23,284 bases of DNA, taken from IMG/VR virus record IMGVR_UViG_3300029798_000036, positions 1-23,284 of that record; one strand, 5' to 3'. The notes beneath the pieces were generated by a model. The model did no database searches. It was not told where the DNA came from and saw only the letters and a program-made list of their open reading frames with translations. Position 1 is the stretch's first letter. Each line of letters starts with the position of its first letter. Positions 1 to 7,202 of the stretch are shown in pieces. The position numbers and the translations under genes were made by a program. Origin of the DNA: a virus.

Positions 1-1335
1 GGTCTTGGCTGCATCTGCCTGTATCCCTTCTAATTCCTTCTTAGCCTTTCCCTTCCGGGTTTCCTCATCTAAAGTTATCCGAGTTTTTTCCGATTCATAA
101 AAGGTAGTTATATCCTTCTCATCTGCTCCGGCTTTCTTATACTTTGCTACATCGGCATCAAGTAACTGCATTCTCTCAGTATAACTATTCTTTGCGTTCT
201 CCTGCTGTATCTTATCAAGCTTTCTGGCTAAATCGGCCTTAATCTGTCCGTTCTTTTGCTCATCTCCTACCTCATCTGTAAGAGTTTTAGCTTTAAACTT
301 TCCGTAATTAGTATCACTCTTTTTCTTTCCGTTATTCATTATCTCATTAGCTTTTATTATAGATGTTCCGTAATCCTCAAACCTTTTCTGCTCCTTCTTT
401 ACAAACTCATCTCCGGCCTTTCCTATATCCTTAAAATTAAGGGTTACTATATCCTTAATTACTCTTACCCCGGTTCTCATTATATCTATATTAAGCATAA
501 AGCTATTTACGAGTAGATTAACAAAGGAGGTTATACCAACTACTACTGGCTTAATTGTCTCTCCGAGTTCTACTAAGGAGGGAGATAACTGCTCACCTAT
601 AGCTCCAGAGCTATCCTCAAAAGCCTCTTTTAATTCAGTAGTAGTTTTAGCTAAGCTCTCCTCATTCTTAGCAGTATTAGGAAAGGAGTTACCTAAGTTA
701 TTTATCATCTCATTAACATCTTTACCCTGAGTTCCGAGCTTACCAAACTCAGTAAATAAAATCTTAGTTGCCCTTGAGCCTCCCTTCATAGCAGAGCCGA
801 GGGTGCCCATAACCTCCTCTAAGCTCTTACCTGTTCCTACCGAAACATTTTGAGCTATCTGCAGGAGCTTATAGCTCTGAGTAACATCTCCGGTATATTT
901 TAGAGCCTGAGTAAAACTCTTTTTAACCTGCTCATCTGTAAATTGAGTATTAGATTTTAAGCTCTCTAAATTAGATTCTATACTACCCCTAAGGCTATCA
1001 TAATTGAGGCCGAGGCCATTAACTACCGCTGCAACCTCTCTATTAAGTTTTTTCTCCTCCTCCCATTTACTTATCCCGGCAACTATCGTGCCTCCTACTA
1101 AGCCTATAGCTCCGGCCACCCCGGCAAATGCAGCTAAATCTACTCCGAGAGGAGCAGTAAGAGAGTTAAGGCCTTTCTCCATATCATTTAAACCGCCTGC
1201 AGTAGCTCCGGCCTTCTTACTGGTATCATTAATAGAGGTATTAAACTTCTTTAGCTTAGCATCTACTACCTCAAGCTGTTGAGTATCCGCATTTATTTTA
1301 ATCTTAATACTTAGGTTCTGAACTTCATCTGCCAT
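1..1335 (-). CDS. Tail tape measure protein, N-terminal part (cut by window edge)
   Basis: The frame is open from the ATG at 1335 to base 1 (445 codons) with no stop, so the gene continues outside the window. Tape measure proteins set tail length and act in DNA ejection. The sequence shows the family's character: Lys/Glu-rich helical stretches, a Gly/Ala-rich hydrophobic segment near residues 63-88, a second hydrophobic segment near 265-282, and a long charged coiled-coil-like region after about residue 330. A stretch near residues 168-200 (GTGKSLEEVMGTLGSAMKGG) resembles the TP901-type tape measure core. The ATG overlaps the previous gene by 11 bases and is preceded by GAGGTGG. Homology is judged by eye. 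The position at the downstream end of the tail genes supports it. Confidence 0.8.
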   Translation of the reverse strand, partial: MADEVQNLSIKIKINADTQQLEVVDAKLKKFNTSINDTSKKAGATAGGLNDMEKGLNSLTAPLGVDLAAFAGVAGAIGLVGGTIVAGISKWEEEKKLNREVAAVVNGLGLNYDSLRGSIESNLESLKSNTQFTDEQVKKSFTQALKYTGDVTQSYKLLQIAQNVSVGTGKSLEEVMGTLGSAMKGGSRATKILFTEFGKLGTQGKDVNEMINNLGNSFPNTAKNEESLAKTTTELKEAFEDSSGAIGEQLSPSLVELGETIKPVVVGITSFVNLLVNSFMLNIDIMRTGVRVIKDIVTLNFKDIGKAGDEFVKKEQKRFEDYGTSIIKANEIMNNGKKKSDTNYGKFKAKTLTDEVGDEQKNGQIKADLARKLDKIQQENAKNSYTERMQLLDADVAKYKKAGADEKDITTFYESEKTRITLDEETRKGKAKKELEGIQADAAKT

Positions 1336-1531
1336 TGTCAACCACCTCAATATCAATTTTACTCATAAAATCCGCAAGGTTCTCATTCGGAACTTTAAGC
1401 TTTTTTGTCCTCCATAATCCCCAGAGGATTATTGCTCCAGCATCCTCCGGCCTTTCAAGCTCCGGGAAGTATCCCTTTTCAAACTTTAGGAGGAGTTGCA
1501 TAGATTCTTTCTTACCTATAGTTATTACCAT
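1325..1531 (-). CDS. Small protein upstream of tape measure; possible tail assembly chaperone
   Basis: A 68-residue acidic/basic protein with no signal peptide or membrane segment. It overlaps the upstream gene by 7 bases and the tape measure start by 11 bases, which supports translation by coupling, since its own Shine-Dalgarno is weak (GGGGTGG far upstream). The middle (PEDAGAIILWGLWRTKKLKV) resembles short phage tail assembly chaperones, whose genes usually sit directly before the tape measure gene. I see no slippery heptamer producing the usual G/GT frameshift product. The function is inferred from position plus a weak resemblance, so an unrelated tail accessory protein is possible. Confidence 0.5.
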   Translation of the reverse strand: MVITIGKKESMQLLLKFEKGYFPELERPEDAGAIILWGLWRTKKLKVPNENLADFMSKIDIEVVDNGR

Positions 1532-1980
1532 GTTAGCACCGCCACCCCGGCTCTAAAGGTAATATCCTTACGGAGAACCCCATAGCTTATCCCGGCCTCG
1601 TAAATATCTGTTTTAAAGTTAATAAACCCTCCGTAATCTTTAAATACTCCGGTAACTTCTCCTCCAACTATAATAGAACTCTGGGAATATTTAGTAACCT
1701 CTTTCTCCGTGATAGTAGTTGTAGAGGTCTGAGTTATAGAGGTAGTATTTGTAATAGTAAGGTTAGTTCCTGATATGGCCGTGCCTCCGGGAGTAATCGT
1801 TGCGGAAGTAGCTCCGGTTACAGTGGAGTTGCTTACAATATACCTTATAACCTCTCTTACCTCTACCTTAGTTTCAATTTTAGTAACTACTTTAGGAAAG
1901 AGAAAATGAATAAGTAATACTACTCCTAAAGCTATTAGGAGAATAGGAAAGGCACCCTTTTTTATCTCATCTAAGTTCAT
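1525..1980 (-). CDS. Membrane-anchored protein with Ser/Thr-rich exported domain, spanin-like
   Basis: A 151-residue protein with one N-terminal membrane segment (about residues 10-29), followed by a predicted periplasmic part. After a charged Lys/Glu/Val stretch (30-48) comes a Thr/Ser-rich low-complexity region (50-90) and a beta-rich C-terminal domain with repeated aromatic and Gly residues. This N-in, C-out layout downstream of endolysin genes fits an inner-membrane spanin or another envelope-spanning lysis protein. However, the body is beta-rich rather than a coiled coil, so this is only a suggestion. The start overlaps the nuclease gene by 14 bases and has GGGAG upstream. I recognise no specific family. 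Confidence 0.6.
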   Translation of the reverse strand: MNLDEIKKGAFPILLIALGVVLLIHFLFPKVVTKIETKVEVREVIRYIVSNSTVTGATSATITPGGTAISGTNLTITNTTSITQTSTTTITEKEVTKYSQSSIIVGGEVTGVFKDYGGFINFKTDIYEAGISYGVLRKDITFRAGVAVLTW

Positions 1981-2287
1981 AGTTTATTCTCCCTACCTCA
2001 GCTATAACCTCATCTAAAGTTCTTACAAGGAGGTATCTACCGCCACCCCTCTCTATATCAGACTGAAAAGCTTTCTGGTGCTCACTCTGCGTTCCGTTCT
2101 TTTTCTTTATCTCTAAGAATACTACTACTCCCTTATAAATAAATATTCTATCCGGGATACCCTTATAGGCTCCCATACCCTGTAGGCAATAAAAGTTAAA
2201 GATATTCCGGGCATTAAGGTAATCCCTTATCTGGTGCTTTATATCCGTTTCAGAGGGAGTTGTAGGAGTTAATCTTAAGTTACTCAC
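1967..2287 (-). CDS. VRR-NUC domain nuclease
   Basis: A 106-residue protein that is essentially a stand-alone VRR-NUC domain (PD-(D/E)XK superfamily). Visible motifs are an early Glu in SETDIKHQI (E13), GIPDR (43-47) with the metal-binding Asp46, the paired acid/lysine FLEIKKKNG (E59, K61), and TQSEHQ (66-71). This matches the family pattern GxPD...ExK...QxxHQ. Such phage enzymes are thought to cut branched or flapped DNA during replication, recombination or packaging. Translation starts at GTG (2287) with GAGGAGG upstream, and the G is shared with the upstream gene's stop. It is odd to find a nuclease among lysis and tail genes. The family call is firm; the substrate is unknown. Confidence 0.88.
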   Translation of the reverse strand: MSNLRLTPTTPSETDIKHQIRDYLNARNIFNFYCLQGMGAYKGIPDRIFIYKGVVVFLEIKKKNGTQSEHQKAFQSDIERGGGRYLLVRTLDEVIAEVGRINYELR

Positions 2288-2910
2288 TAATCCTCCTCTA
2301 TTACTTTTATCTTAACATACTGAATTATTTTATTAGTATAGGCCTGTAGTAACTTGAGCTGAACCTCCCTATACCATATTAAATCTATTCCGCACTCTTT
2401 CTCTAAATCCTTACCGCCATCTATTAAGTATGCAGCGGTTTCATCTTTAATAGATTTTACCGAGTAACCCATCTCTGATATTAACTTAGCCTCTATCCTC
2501 TTAGTATTCTTATAGGCCTTAAGTATAGAGAGGATTTTTCTCCGGTAATTAGCATCTATATAGAATAATGCGTGGTGGAGTTCATGCTGCAAGGTGCTAT
2601 TATTTATACCGCAGATTATATAATACTTTCCCTCCGGGAGCTTTCTTAATCCATCTTTCTCCTCCCAGGTTAAGAGGCCTCGGTAGGCTTTTATAAAAGG
2701 TTCTACTACCTTACTCGGTATATTAAAGCCATCCCAGTAATCCATATAGTTTATTTTAAACTTCTTTTTCCACCAGTCTATAATCTTTTGCTGGCTGTTT
2801 ACCTTCCCGGAGAGTTCCGGGTTCTCATAGTATTCCTCAAGCCTCATAAATTGTAAAGACATTCTCTGCCGGGAGCTATACCTAAAGAATATTACCGGAA
2901 GTTCTTTCAT
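2287..2910 (-). CDS. HExxH-motif putative zinc metallopeptidase
   Basis: A 207-residue soluble protein with HELHHALF at residues 109-116, a classic HExxH zinc-binding helix (H109, E110, H113). DETAAYL at 156-162 could supply the third ligand (E157), as in gluzincin-like enzymes. There is no signal peptide or membrane helix, so it would act in the cytoplasm or virion. It begins with a 4-base overlap with the transglycosylase-like gene and has GGAGG upstream. The neighbours are lysis genes and a nuclease. It could process a virion or host protein, or the motif could be structural. The remaining sequence is not one I recognise. Confidence 0.65.
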   Translation of the reverse strand: MKELPVIFFRYSSRQRMSLQFMRLEEYYENPELSGKVNSQQKIIDWWKKKFKINYMDYWDGFNIPSKVVEPFIKAYRGLLTWEEKDGLRKLPEGKYYIICGINNSTLQHELHHALFYIDANYRRKILSILKAYKNTKRIEAKLISEMGYSVKSIKDETAAYLIDGGKDLEKECGIDLIWYREVQLKLLQAYTNKIIQYVKIKVIEED

Positions 2911-3566
2911 TCGGCCTCCTTAAGAGCCTCATAGAGCTTTATTACATCAAGCCGGGGTTTTTGTTTACCGGGTATTCCTCTCTCCCACTTAGTATATACC
3001 TTCCATACTCCGTATTCCTTCTGTTCTCCGAGCCAGAGGCTCCATACTGCTATGTTTTTCTCTACTGAGTAATCGGCTAAACCCTTAAGCTCCGGGTTAA
3101 TCCGTTCTACTCTCCTCCAGAGGTTCTTAGCTCCTTTCTCCTTATAGTGTATATTATTCATTTGCATAATCCATAAATCTATAGAGCCATCATCATTCTG
3201 CCTACAAATATAATCCTCTAAGGGATTAAAGGAGCTTTCATTAGCCAACCAGCATAAGTAAAAGTTCTCCGGGTTAATAGAATCATAATTATACTTCCGT
3301 GTTAGGTATCTATACCTCTCTCCAAAAGAAATTACCCGGTAAAGAAAATCAGGAGTAAGCCAGGGTTTTAAGCTCCCCTCTTTCTTATAGTGATTATAAA
3401 TTATCTTTACCTTTTTCCACTTTACTACCTCTCTCTCTACTAATACTTTCTCAGCGGTTATAGTCTTTACCTCGGCCTCTTTAGCTTTAATCATATCGTT
3501 AATCCTTTCAGTATCTCCTGCGTAACAGAGAGCCGGGATTATAAAGCCGAGATAAATTAACCTCAC
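2907..3566 (-). CDS. Exported lytic transglycosylase-like (SLT/lysozyme-fold) protein
   Basis: Read from GTG at 3566, this is a 219-residue protein. The frame is open further upstream, but that longer start (3698) lies inside the endolysin gene. The GTG has AGGAGG four bases upstream and gives a clean signal peptide (about residues 1-16, hydrophobic IYLGFIIPALCYA). A charged, probably coiled-coil stretch follows at 18-50. The catalytic-type motif NESSFNP (Glu110) followed by DLWIMQMNN resembles the lysozyme-like transglycosylase pattern ESxFxP...GLxQ, so it should cleave peptidoglycan in the periplasm. The usual Gly-Leu-Met-Gln is altered to LWIMQ. It ends in a 4-base overlap with the metallopeptidase gene. 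Confidence 0.65.
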   Translation of the reverse strand: MRLIYLGFIIPALCYAGDTERINDMIKAKEAEVKTITAEKVLVEREVVKWKKVKIIYNHYKKEGSLKPWLTPDFLYRVISFGERYRYLTRKYNYDSINPENFYLCWLANESSFNPLEDYICRQNDDGSIDLWIMQMNNIHYKEKGAKNLWRRVERINPELKGLADYSVEKNIAVWSLWLGEQKEYGVWKVYTKWERGIPGKQKPRLDVIKLYEALKEAE

Positions 3567-3574
3567 CCTACCTC

Positions 3575-3664
3575 CTAAGATACTAAAGTAGTTAAAACTG
3601 CCGGAACTATTACTACAAAGAGAGAGCAAAAGAAAGAGGCTATACAATCTGCTAAGAGTTCCAT
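3575..3664 (-). CDS. 29-residue single-span membrane peptide in the lysis cassette
   Basis: A tiny gene with an excellent ribosome binding site: AAGGAG eight bases before the ATG at 3664. The peptide starts MELLADC and then has an uninterrupted hydrophobic stretch (about residues 8-28, with IVPAVLTTLV near the end), enough for one membrane span. The start lies inside the last codons of the endolysin gene in another frame. Its stop (3577-3575) overlaps the Shine-Dalgarno of the transglycosylase-like gene, so the three genes look translationally coupled. Tiny single-span peptides act as holins, antiholins or spanin partners in other phages. No lipobox is evident. Coding is inferred from signals and hydropathy; no family is recognised. 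Confidence 0.55.
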   Translation of the reverse strand: MELLADCIASFFCSLFVVIVPAVLTTLVS

Positions 3665-4134
3665 CTATAAATCTCCTTAAGCCTCTGCATCCAGTCAAAG
3701 CAATAATTAGCTAAATGCGGATAGTTCTCTATACCCTCCCCGGCTTTAAACTTCTTTTCAATATCCTCTATGTATTTACACATTCTCCAAGAGTTAATCT
3801 TATCAAGGCTTATCTGTTCTCCTAAACCCTTAACCCACTCGGCCATTACTTCTTCTCCCTGATTTATAGAACCATCTAAAAGAGCTAAAGCAAGGTGGTC
3901 ATCAAGATTCTCTGCGTTAAGAGGGAGCCAGTATTTATTATAATAGAACTCCTTAGCATAAACTAAGGCATTAGCTTGGCTCATTACCTTCATAGCCTCT
4001 ACCTCTTTAGGCCAGTAGGCCGAGGCTATACCCCATATAGTTAAAGCTCCGGGGTCATTAGGGTCTGCAGTCCAGTAACCCTCTTTTTGTAGAACTACAA
4101 TATTTATAAGCTTATCAAACTTAAGGGAGGACAT
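3652..4134 (-). CDS. GH108 family endolysin (N-acetylmuramidase)
   Basis: A 160-residue soluble enzyme predicted to cleave peptidoglycan glycan strands at lysis. It matches glycoside hydrolase family 108: LQKEGYW (catalytic Glu18), then DPNDPGALTIWGI (about 23-35), the family's EGGY...DPxDxGGxTxxGI signature, followed by a Trp/Tyr-rich helical C-terminal half typical of the peptidoglycan-binding part. Length is near the family norm. I chose ATG 4134 because GGAAGGTG precedes it and the GH108 motif begins immediately afterwards. An upstream GTG at 4188 would add 18 residues lying within the holin-like gene. No signal peptide is visible, so it needs a holin. It overlaps the upstream gene by 14 bases. 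Confidence 0.85.
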   Translation of the reverse strand: MSSLKFDKLINIVVLQKEGYWTADPNDPGALTIWGIASAYWPKEVEAMKVMSQANALVYAKEFYYNKYWLPLNAENLDDHLALALLDGSINQGEEVMAEWVKGLGEQISLDKINSWRMCKYIEDIEKKFKAGEGIENYPHLANYCFDWMQRLKEIYRWNS

Positions 4135-4327
4135 TCGGCACCTTCCCGGAGAATAGAGGGACATTAGAGCCGAGTATAAGGCCTCCACTAAAAGCTAAGC
4201 CTATACTAAGGCCTCCCATATCTATAGCCTTTACCCATAGAGAGATAAAGGTTAAGAGCATTCCGATTAGGCCGATTAAGTCATGCTGGTCAAAAGTTAT
4301 ATCAAACTTTATATCAAACTTTATCAT
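4121..4327 (-). CDS. Two-span membrane protein, putative holin
   Basis: A 68-residue protein with a short charged N-terminus and two hydrophobic segments (about residues 16-33 and 38-58), separated by a tight Lys-Ala-Ile-Asp-Met-Gly-Gly turn. Size, topology and a 14-base overlap with the endolysin start fit a class II-type holin that releases the endolysin through the inner membrane. AGGAGG lies four bases before the ATG. The identification rests on topology and gene order only, because holins are poorly conserved. The 107-residue protein upstream is a competing or partner candidate. Confidence 0.6.
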   Translation of the reverse strand: MIKFDIKFDITFDQHDLIGLIGMLLTFISLWVKAIDMGGLSIGLAFSGGLILGSNVPLFSGKVPNVLP

Positions 4328-4335
4328 AGAGCCTC

Positions 4336-4659
4336 CTACTTAATAATCCCTATGCCCTTTAAGGCTAAAAATATTGTTGCCAGAGTTACAGCTAAATCCA
4401 TAATAGTTTTAGAGAGGGATTTATTCCCTGCTTTTAGAGCCTTTACTACTGTTAGCTCCGTTGCAATAGCTTTAATATCACTCTCATTACATCTTAGCCG
4501 GGTTACTATACAGGGTTGCCCATTATCTACATTTATTGTTCTATGTAGTAAATCTACTTTGCCTACAAGTAGAGCTTGCCCCATTTTTAGCTCTCCCTGA
4601 TTCTTTACTACCTCTCGGAGCAATTCAAAATCATCCACTCTCTTTATCTTATCCTGCAT
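4336..4659 (-). CDS. Small protein with C-terminal membrane helix; possible holin partner
   Basis: A 107-residue protein. The first 85 residues are charged and helical, with a predicted coiled coil around residues 5-35 and 60-80 and a single Cys pair (NGQPCIVTRLRCNE). A hydrophobic tail near residues 86-104 (LAVTLATIFLALKGIGI) would anchor it in the membrane with the soluble part in the cytoplasm. It is the first gene after the tail tube terminator and lies nine bases upstream of the putative holin, so it opens the lysis island. The AAAGGAGG site precedes ATG 4659. A tail-anchored layout like this occurs in phage lysis regulators and in small XhlA-like proteins, but I cannot assign a family. 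Confidence 0.55.
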   Translation of the reverse strand: MQDKIKRVDDFELLREVVKNQGELKMGQALLVGKVDLLHRTINVDNGQPCIVTRLRCNESDIKAIATELTVVKALKAGNKSLSKTIMDLAVTLATIFLALKGIGIIK

Positions 4660-4673
4660 ACTATCCTCCTTTT

Positions 4674-4714
4674 AAAAATAATCCTGCCTATCCTTTTTAA
4701 GAGACAGGCAGGAT
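4674..4714 (-). terminator. Intrinsic terminator after the tail tube gene
   Basis: On the minus strand, a 9-bp perfect stem (ATCCTGCCT at 4714-4706 with AGGCAGGAT at 4689-4681) closes a 16-nt loop and is followed immediately by TATTTTTA. It lies between the tail tube stop (4741) and the next Shine-Dalgarno. It probably lowers expression of the lysis island relative to the highly expressed tail tube gene, or requires antitermination. The loop is longer than usual, with a little extra pairing inside. Confidence 0.7.
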
Positions 4715-4740
4715 ATTTCCTGCACAACCAGTCTTTATGT

Positions 4741-5700
4741 TTAGTAACCTACCTCTGAATTAACCAGAGTAATTAGCATTGACTTCCCGGAGGCTATATT
4801 GTAGTATGCGTTAAATGCTACCGCACAACCTATAAGCCCATCAAGATTCCCGAAAGGGTAAGCCGTGTAGTGTATTTCTGGGATAAGAATATCTAATACA
4901 TTATGCACCCCAGATGAACCTATTTCTGCTCCGGTCATCGTAACCTGTAGGGAGGAGGCAGTATTAGCAAGGAACTTTGCTCTCTCTACCTCATCCTCCA
5001 TATAGATATTAAAACCGCCGGAGATAAGGATTTTACCTATAGCTAAAATATCCTTAATATCTTGGCTCTGATTTAAAGTTCTCTGAGCAAAGCTCTGATT
5101 ATCTATCGTTAGGCTCCAGTCCTTTACAACTGTAGAGGGAGAACCTGCAAGCTTAATAGCACTCTGAAAAAACATAAAGGGAGTAGGAGATGCCCATGTA
5201 GGAGTTGTAGGAGTAGGGTAGGAGTTTTCTGTCTGAAAGATAAAATCTATATCTCCCTTTACCTTCCCATCTACTGCCCCGTTTAGTGCTATAGTCTTTA
5301 CACAGGAGAGGTTATAGGCCTTAGCACTTATCCCTCTCTGCACAGCTATCGTATAACTCGGTAGAGATATTGAGGAGGGGTCACGCTGAAATGCGTGGGA
5401 GTAAACTCCGGTTGTAGGGGTAGTTGTAGTAACCTTACCGAGTAGGGAGTTAAGAATCTCCCCTATATTATCACTCTGAATATCTATCCCGGAGAGCTTT
5501 CCTGAGCCATCTTTTATCCCGGCCTGAGGGCCAAACCTTTCAAACATACCCCTTACATTTTCATCCTCAATAGGAGTTTCCTTATAGTCGGCCTCAGAAT
5601 CTGGAGCCACTGCTATATACTTTGTCGGAGGCAAGACAGCCGATCCCCTTGTGCCTTCTTTTGCCAGTCCTATCCATTTTTGTTCAATTGCGTATGACAT
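4741..5700 (-). CDS. Major tail tube protein
   Basis: A 319-residue protein resembling the Phage_tube_2 type of tail tube subunit. Its N-terminus (QKWIGLAKEGTRGSAVLPP) matches the family's W(I/L)GxxxExTxGTxxxP opening, which precedes beta-rich repeats. The long middle part alternates beta strands with Thr/Pro linkers (near 92-98 and 170-185). The final segment gives the usual closing strand pattern. Hexameric rings of such proteins stack to form the tube of long-tailed phages. No sheath gene precedes it, so the tail should be non-contractile. The ATG has AAAGGAGG upstream, and an intrinsic terminator follows. The final 28 residues may be an extra surface loop. Confidence 0.75.
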   Translation of the reverse strand: MSYAIEQKWIGLAKEGTRGSAVLPPTKYIAVAPDSEADYKETPIEDENVRGMFERFGPQAGIKDGSGKLSGIDIQSDNIGEILNSLLGKVTTTTPTTGVYSHAFQRDPSSISLPSYTIAVQRGISAKAYNLSCVKTIALNGAVDGKVKGDIDFIFQTENSYPTPTTPTWASPTPFMFFQSAIKLAGSPSTVVKDWSLTIDNQSFAQRTLNQSQDIKDILAIGKILISGGFNIYMEDEVERAKFLANTASSLQVTMTGAEIGSSGVHNVLDILIPEIHYTAYPFGNLDGLIGCAVAFNAYYNIASGKSMLITLVNSEVGY

Positions 5701-5710
5701 AAATCCTCCT

Positions 5711-6169
5711 TTATCGCTGAGTATCTTGTGAAATGTATTCTATCTCCATTGCTATCTCTGCAAACCTATTCGGAAAGTAATCAAAATGATAATCGCACCG
5801 AGGGAACTCAAACTTTAAAGCGGTGCCTGTTAGAGTTTTATCTATGCTTAAAAGGTTCTTTATATCCGTTACTATATTCATAATTCCTTTATTACTCCCA
5901 GTTCCTATTATCTGGCCGGATACTCCGTAATCTGCCATAAAGGGCATGATAGTTAATTCAAATACTCCCCGGATATTATAAGGAACTGAGTAACGAGTTT
6001 CCGGCTCTCTCGCAGGTTCTAAGATTATTACCGGGAAGGCCGGAATATCATCCCTGTTTTTCCAACCTTCATTTATAGCCTTAATATAACTAAGAGCCTT
6101 TGTAGGAGCTATAGCATCTGAAAGGATTTTATAAACCGCTTTATAGATATTTTCCGTATGATAACTCAT
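5711..6169 (-). CDS. Probable tail terminator protein
   Basis: A 152-residue mixed alpha/beta protein. An amphipathic N-terminal helix (IYKAVYKILSDAI) is followed by PAFPVIILEPA and a strand-rich C-terminal half ending in AEIAMEIEYISQ. This pattern is typical of gpU-like or gp17-like tail terminator proteins, which cap the finished tail tube and join it to the head. The gene lies between the tail completion gene (4-base ATGA overlap) and the tail tube gene, the usual place for a terminator. AGAGGGGAG precedes the ATG. The assignment comes mainly from gene order and length. Confidence 0.6.
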   Translation of the reverse strand: MSYHTENIYKAVYKILSDAIAPTKALSYIKAINEGWKNRDDIPAFPVIILEPAREPETRYSVPYNIRGVFELTIMPFMADYGVSGQIIGTGSNKGIMNIVTDIKNLLSIDKTLTGTALKFEFPRCDYHFDYFPNRFAEIAMEIEYISQDTQR

Positions 6170-6681
6170 ATACTCCCCTCTGCGTGCTTTCTTGTCTTTA
6201 GCCAGTCTGAGGCTATTTTAACTATTCTCTCCTGATACTCCGGCCTAAGAGTTAAGAAAGGCCTCGCAGGAACTCTACCCTTACCAAACTGGTGAACCCG
6301 GCCTATAACTGCCTCCTCTCCGTTTAATCCTACCACCGCAGTATTCTGTTCTACTTTCGGATAAATAGATGCCTTCATATACCCGGTATCCTGTAGAATC
6401 TTAGCATTAAAATCCGTTATAGGCCTCCCGGTAGTTTTCATTGCCCGGCCTATATTACCCTTTTTCCCTCTCCTCCGGGCCATTATAGTAAACGGAGAGA
6501 GAGCCTGCCACTTGCCTTTCTCATTACCCTGCTCTGCAAAGTTTTTCATAACTGACTGATAAAGTATTATAGCCATTTTAGCTAAGGGTGTCCGGGTATC
6601 CTTAAGAGCCTCTAACTGGTCTTGAACTCTCTCCCGGAGAGCCTGAGCCTCTTTCTTATCTATCTCATAGGATATTCTCAC
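6166..6681 (-). CDS. Phage virion morphogenesis (tail completion) protein, Mu gpG/P2 gpS type
   Basis: A 171-residue basic protein matching the phage virion morphogenesis family (PF05069). It has an N-terminal helical region, then NFAEQGNEKGKWQALSPFT (about 47-65), LQDTGYMKASI (96-106), HQFGKGRVPARPFL (130-143) and a terminal helix. The W-x-x-L-S-P, L-x-D-T-G and GRVPARPFL elements are the family's hallmarks. Members act at the head-tail joint to finish the tail or allow its attachment. It starts at GTG (6681), overlapping the previous stop as GTGA, with AGGTGAGCG upstream. It is slightly longer than the core family because of a basic loop at 67-90. Confidence 0.85.
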   Translation of the reverse strand: MRISYEIDKKEAQALRERVQDQLEALKDTRTPLAKMAIILYQSVMKNFAEQGNEKGKWQALSPFTIMARRRGKKGNIGRAMKTTGRPITDFNAKILQDTGYMKASIYPKVEQNTAVVGLNGEEAVIGRVHQFGKGRVPARPFLTLRPEYQERIVKIASDWLKTRKHAEGSI

Positions 6682-7193
6682 CGCTCACCTACCACCGATT
6701 CATCTGAGTTACTTTTATCTATATTCCAAGTTACAGGCTTGTCCATAGTTACTACCCTCTTAACCTCCGGGGTAGTAGTTAAAGCCTCATACCTCTTATC
6801 TGAATTAGTTTTCTGTATAATAGCTCCGTTAATATCTACCAACTGAGCTAAAGGCTTTTCCGGGTCAGTTAAGGCCTCTATCCGAGTATTAAAGGTATCA
6901 AGGAACTTCTGCCATACCTGCTCATTCCCTTCACTCGGAGCTATACCCTGAAAAATATCCCGGATAACCGCATACCTACAATAGAGGAGGCAGAGAGATT
7001 TAACTAAGGGAGCACCTAACATATCTCCTCTGGAATATCCGAGAGGAGCTAAGAGAACTTCAACCGTGTTCTCTGCCTCGGCTATATTTAGGCTTATAGC
7101 AGTAGTAGGGTAATTAGCCTCCGTTATCTTAGTAGCCAGAGGGAAATCTCCCTGCACCGTTGCTATACTTATGTAATTCCCATCTCCGGTCAT
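6678..7193 (-). CDS. Probable head-tail connector/adaptor protein
   Basis: A 171-residue, largely helical protein. The helix near residues 60-85 (GAPLVKSLCLLYCRYAVIRD) and the acidic connector region that follows (about 86-125) resemble adaptor proteins such as the DUF1320 or gp6-like families that form a ring beneath the portal. The C-terminal tail (from about 130) is Thr/Asp-rich and probably flexible. The gene is the first after the capsid-surface genes and directly precedes tail completion, the standard connector slot. AAGGAG precedes the ATG. The call is based on position and predicted fold rather than a diagnostic motif. Confidence 0.5.
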   Translation of the reverse strand: MTGDGNYISIATVQGDFPLATKITEANYPTTAISLNIAEAENTVEVLLAPLGYSRGDMLGAPLVKSLCLLYCRYAVIRDIFQGIAPSEGNEQVWQKFLDTFNTRIEALTDPEKPLAQLVDINGAIIQKTNSDKRYEALTTTPEVKRVVTMDKPVTWNIDKSNSDESVVGER

Positions 7194-7202
7194 TATTACT
7201 CC

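Noticed and set aside
256-516. Open frame on the plus strand with hydrophobic, Tyr/Ile-rich product
   Set aside because: Lies entirely antisense to the tape measure gene, has low-complexity composition and no ribosome binding site.
3567-3698. Longer N-terminus for the transglycosylase-like protein starting at 3698
   Set aside because: It would run through the endolysin's end and the 29-codon gene. The GTG at 3566 has its own Shine-Dalgarno and yields a proper signal peptide.
4134-4188. GTG start 18 codons upstream for the endolysin
   Set aside because: Adds residues unrelated to GH108 that lie inside the holin-like gene; ATG 4134 has a better binding site.
4283-4600. Plus-strand open frame of about 105 codons
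   Set aside because: Antisense to two well-supported minus-strand genes with good start signals; no recognisable domain.
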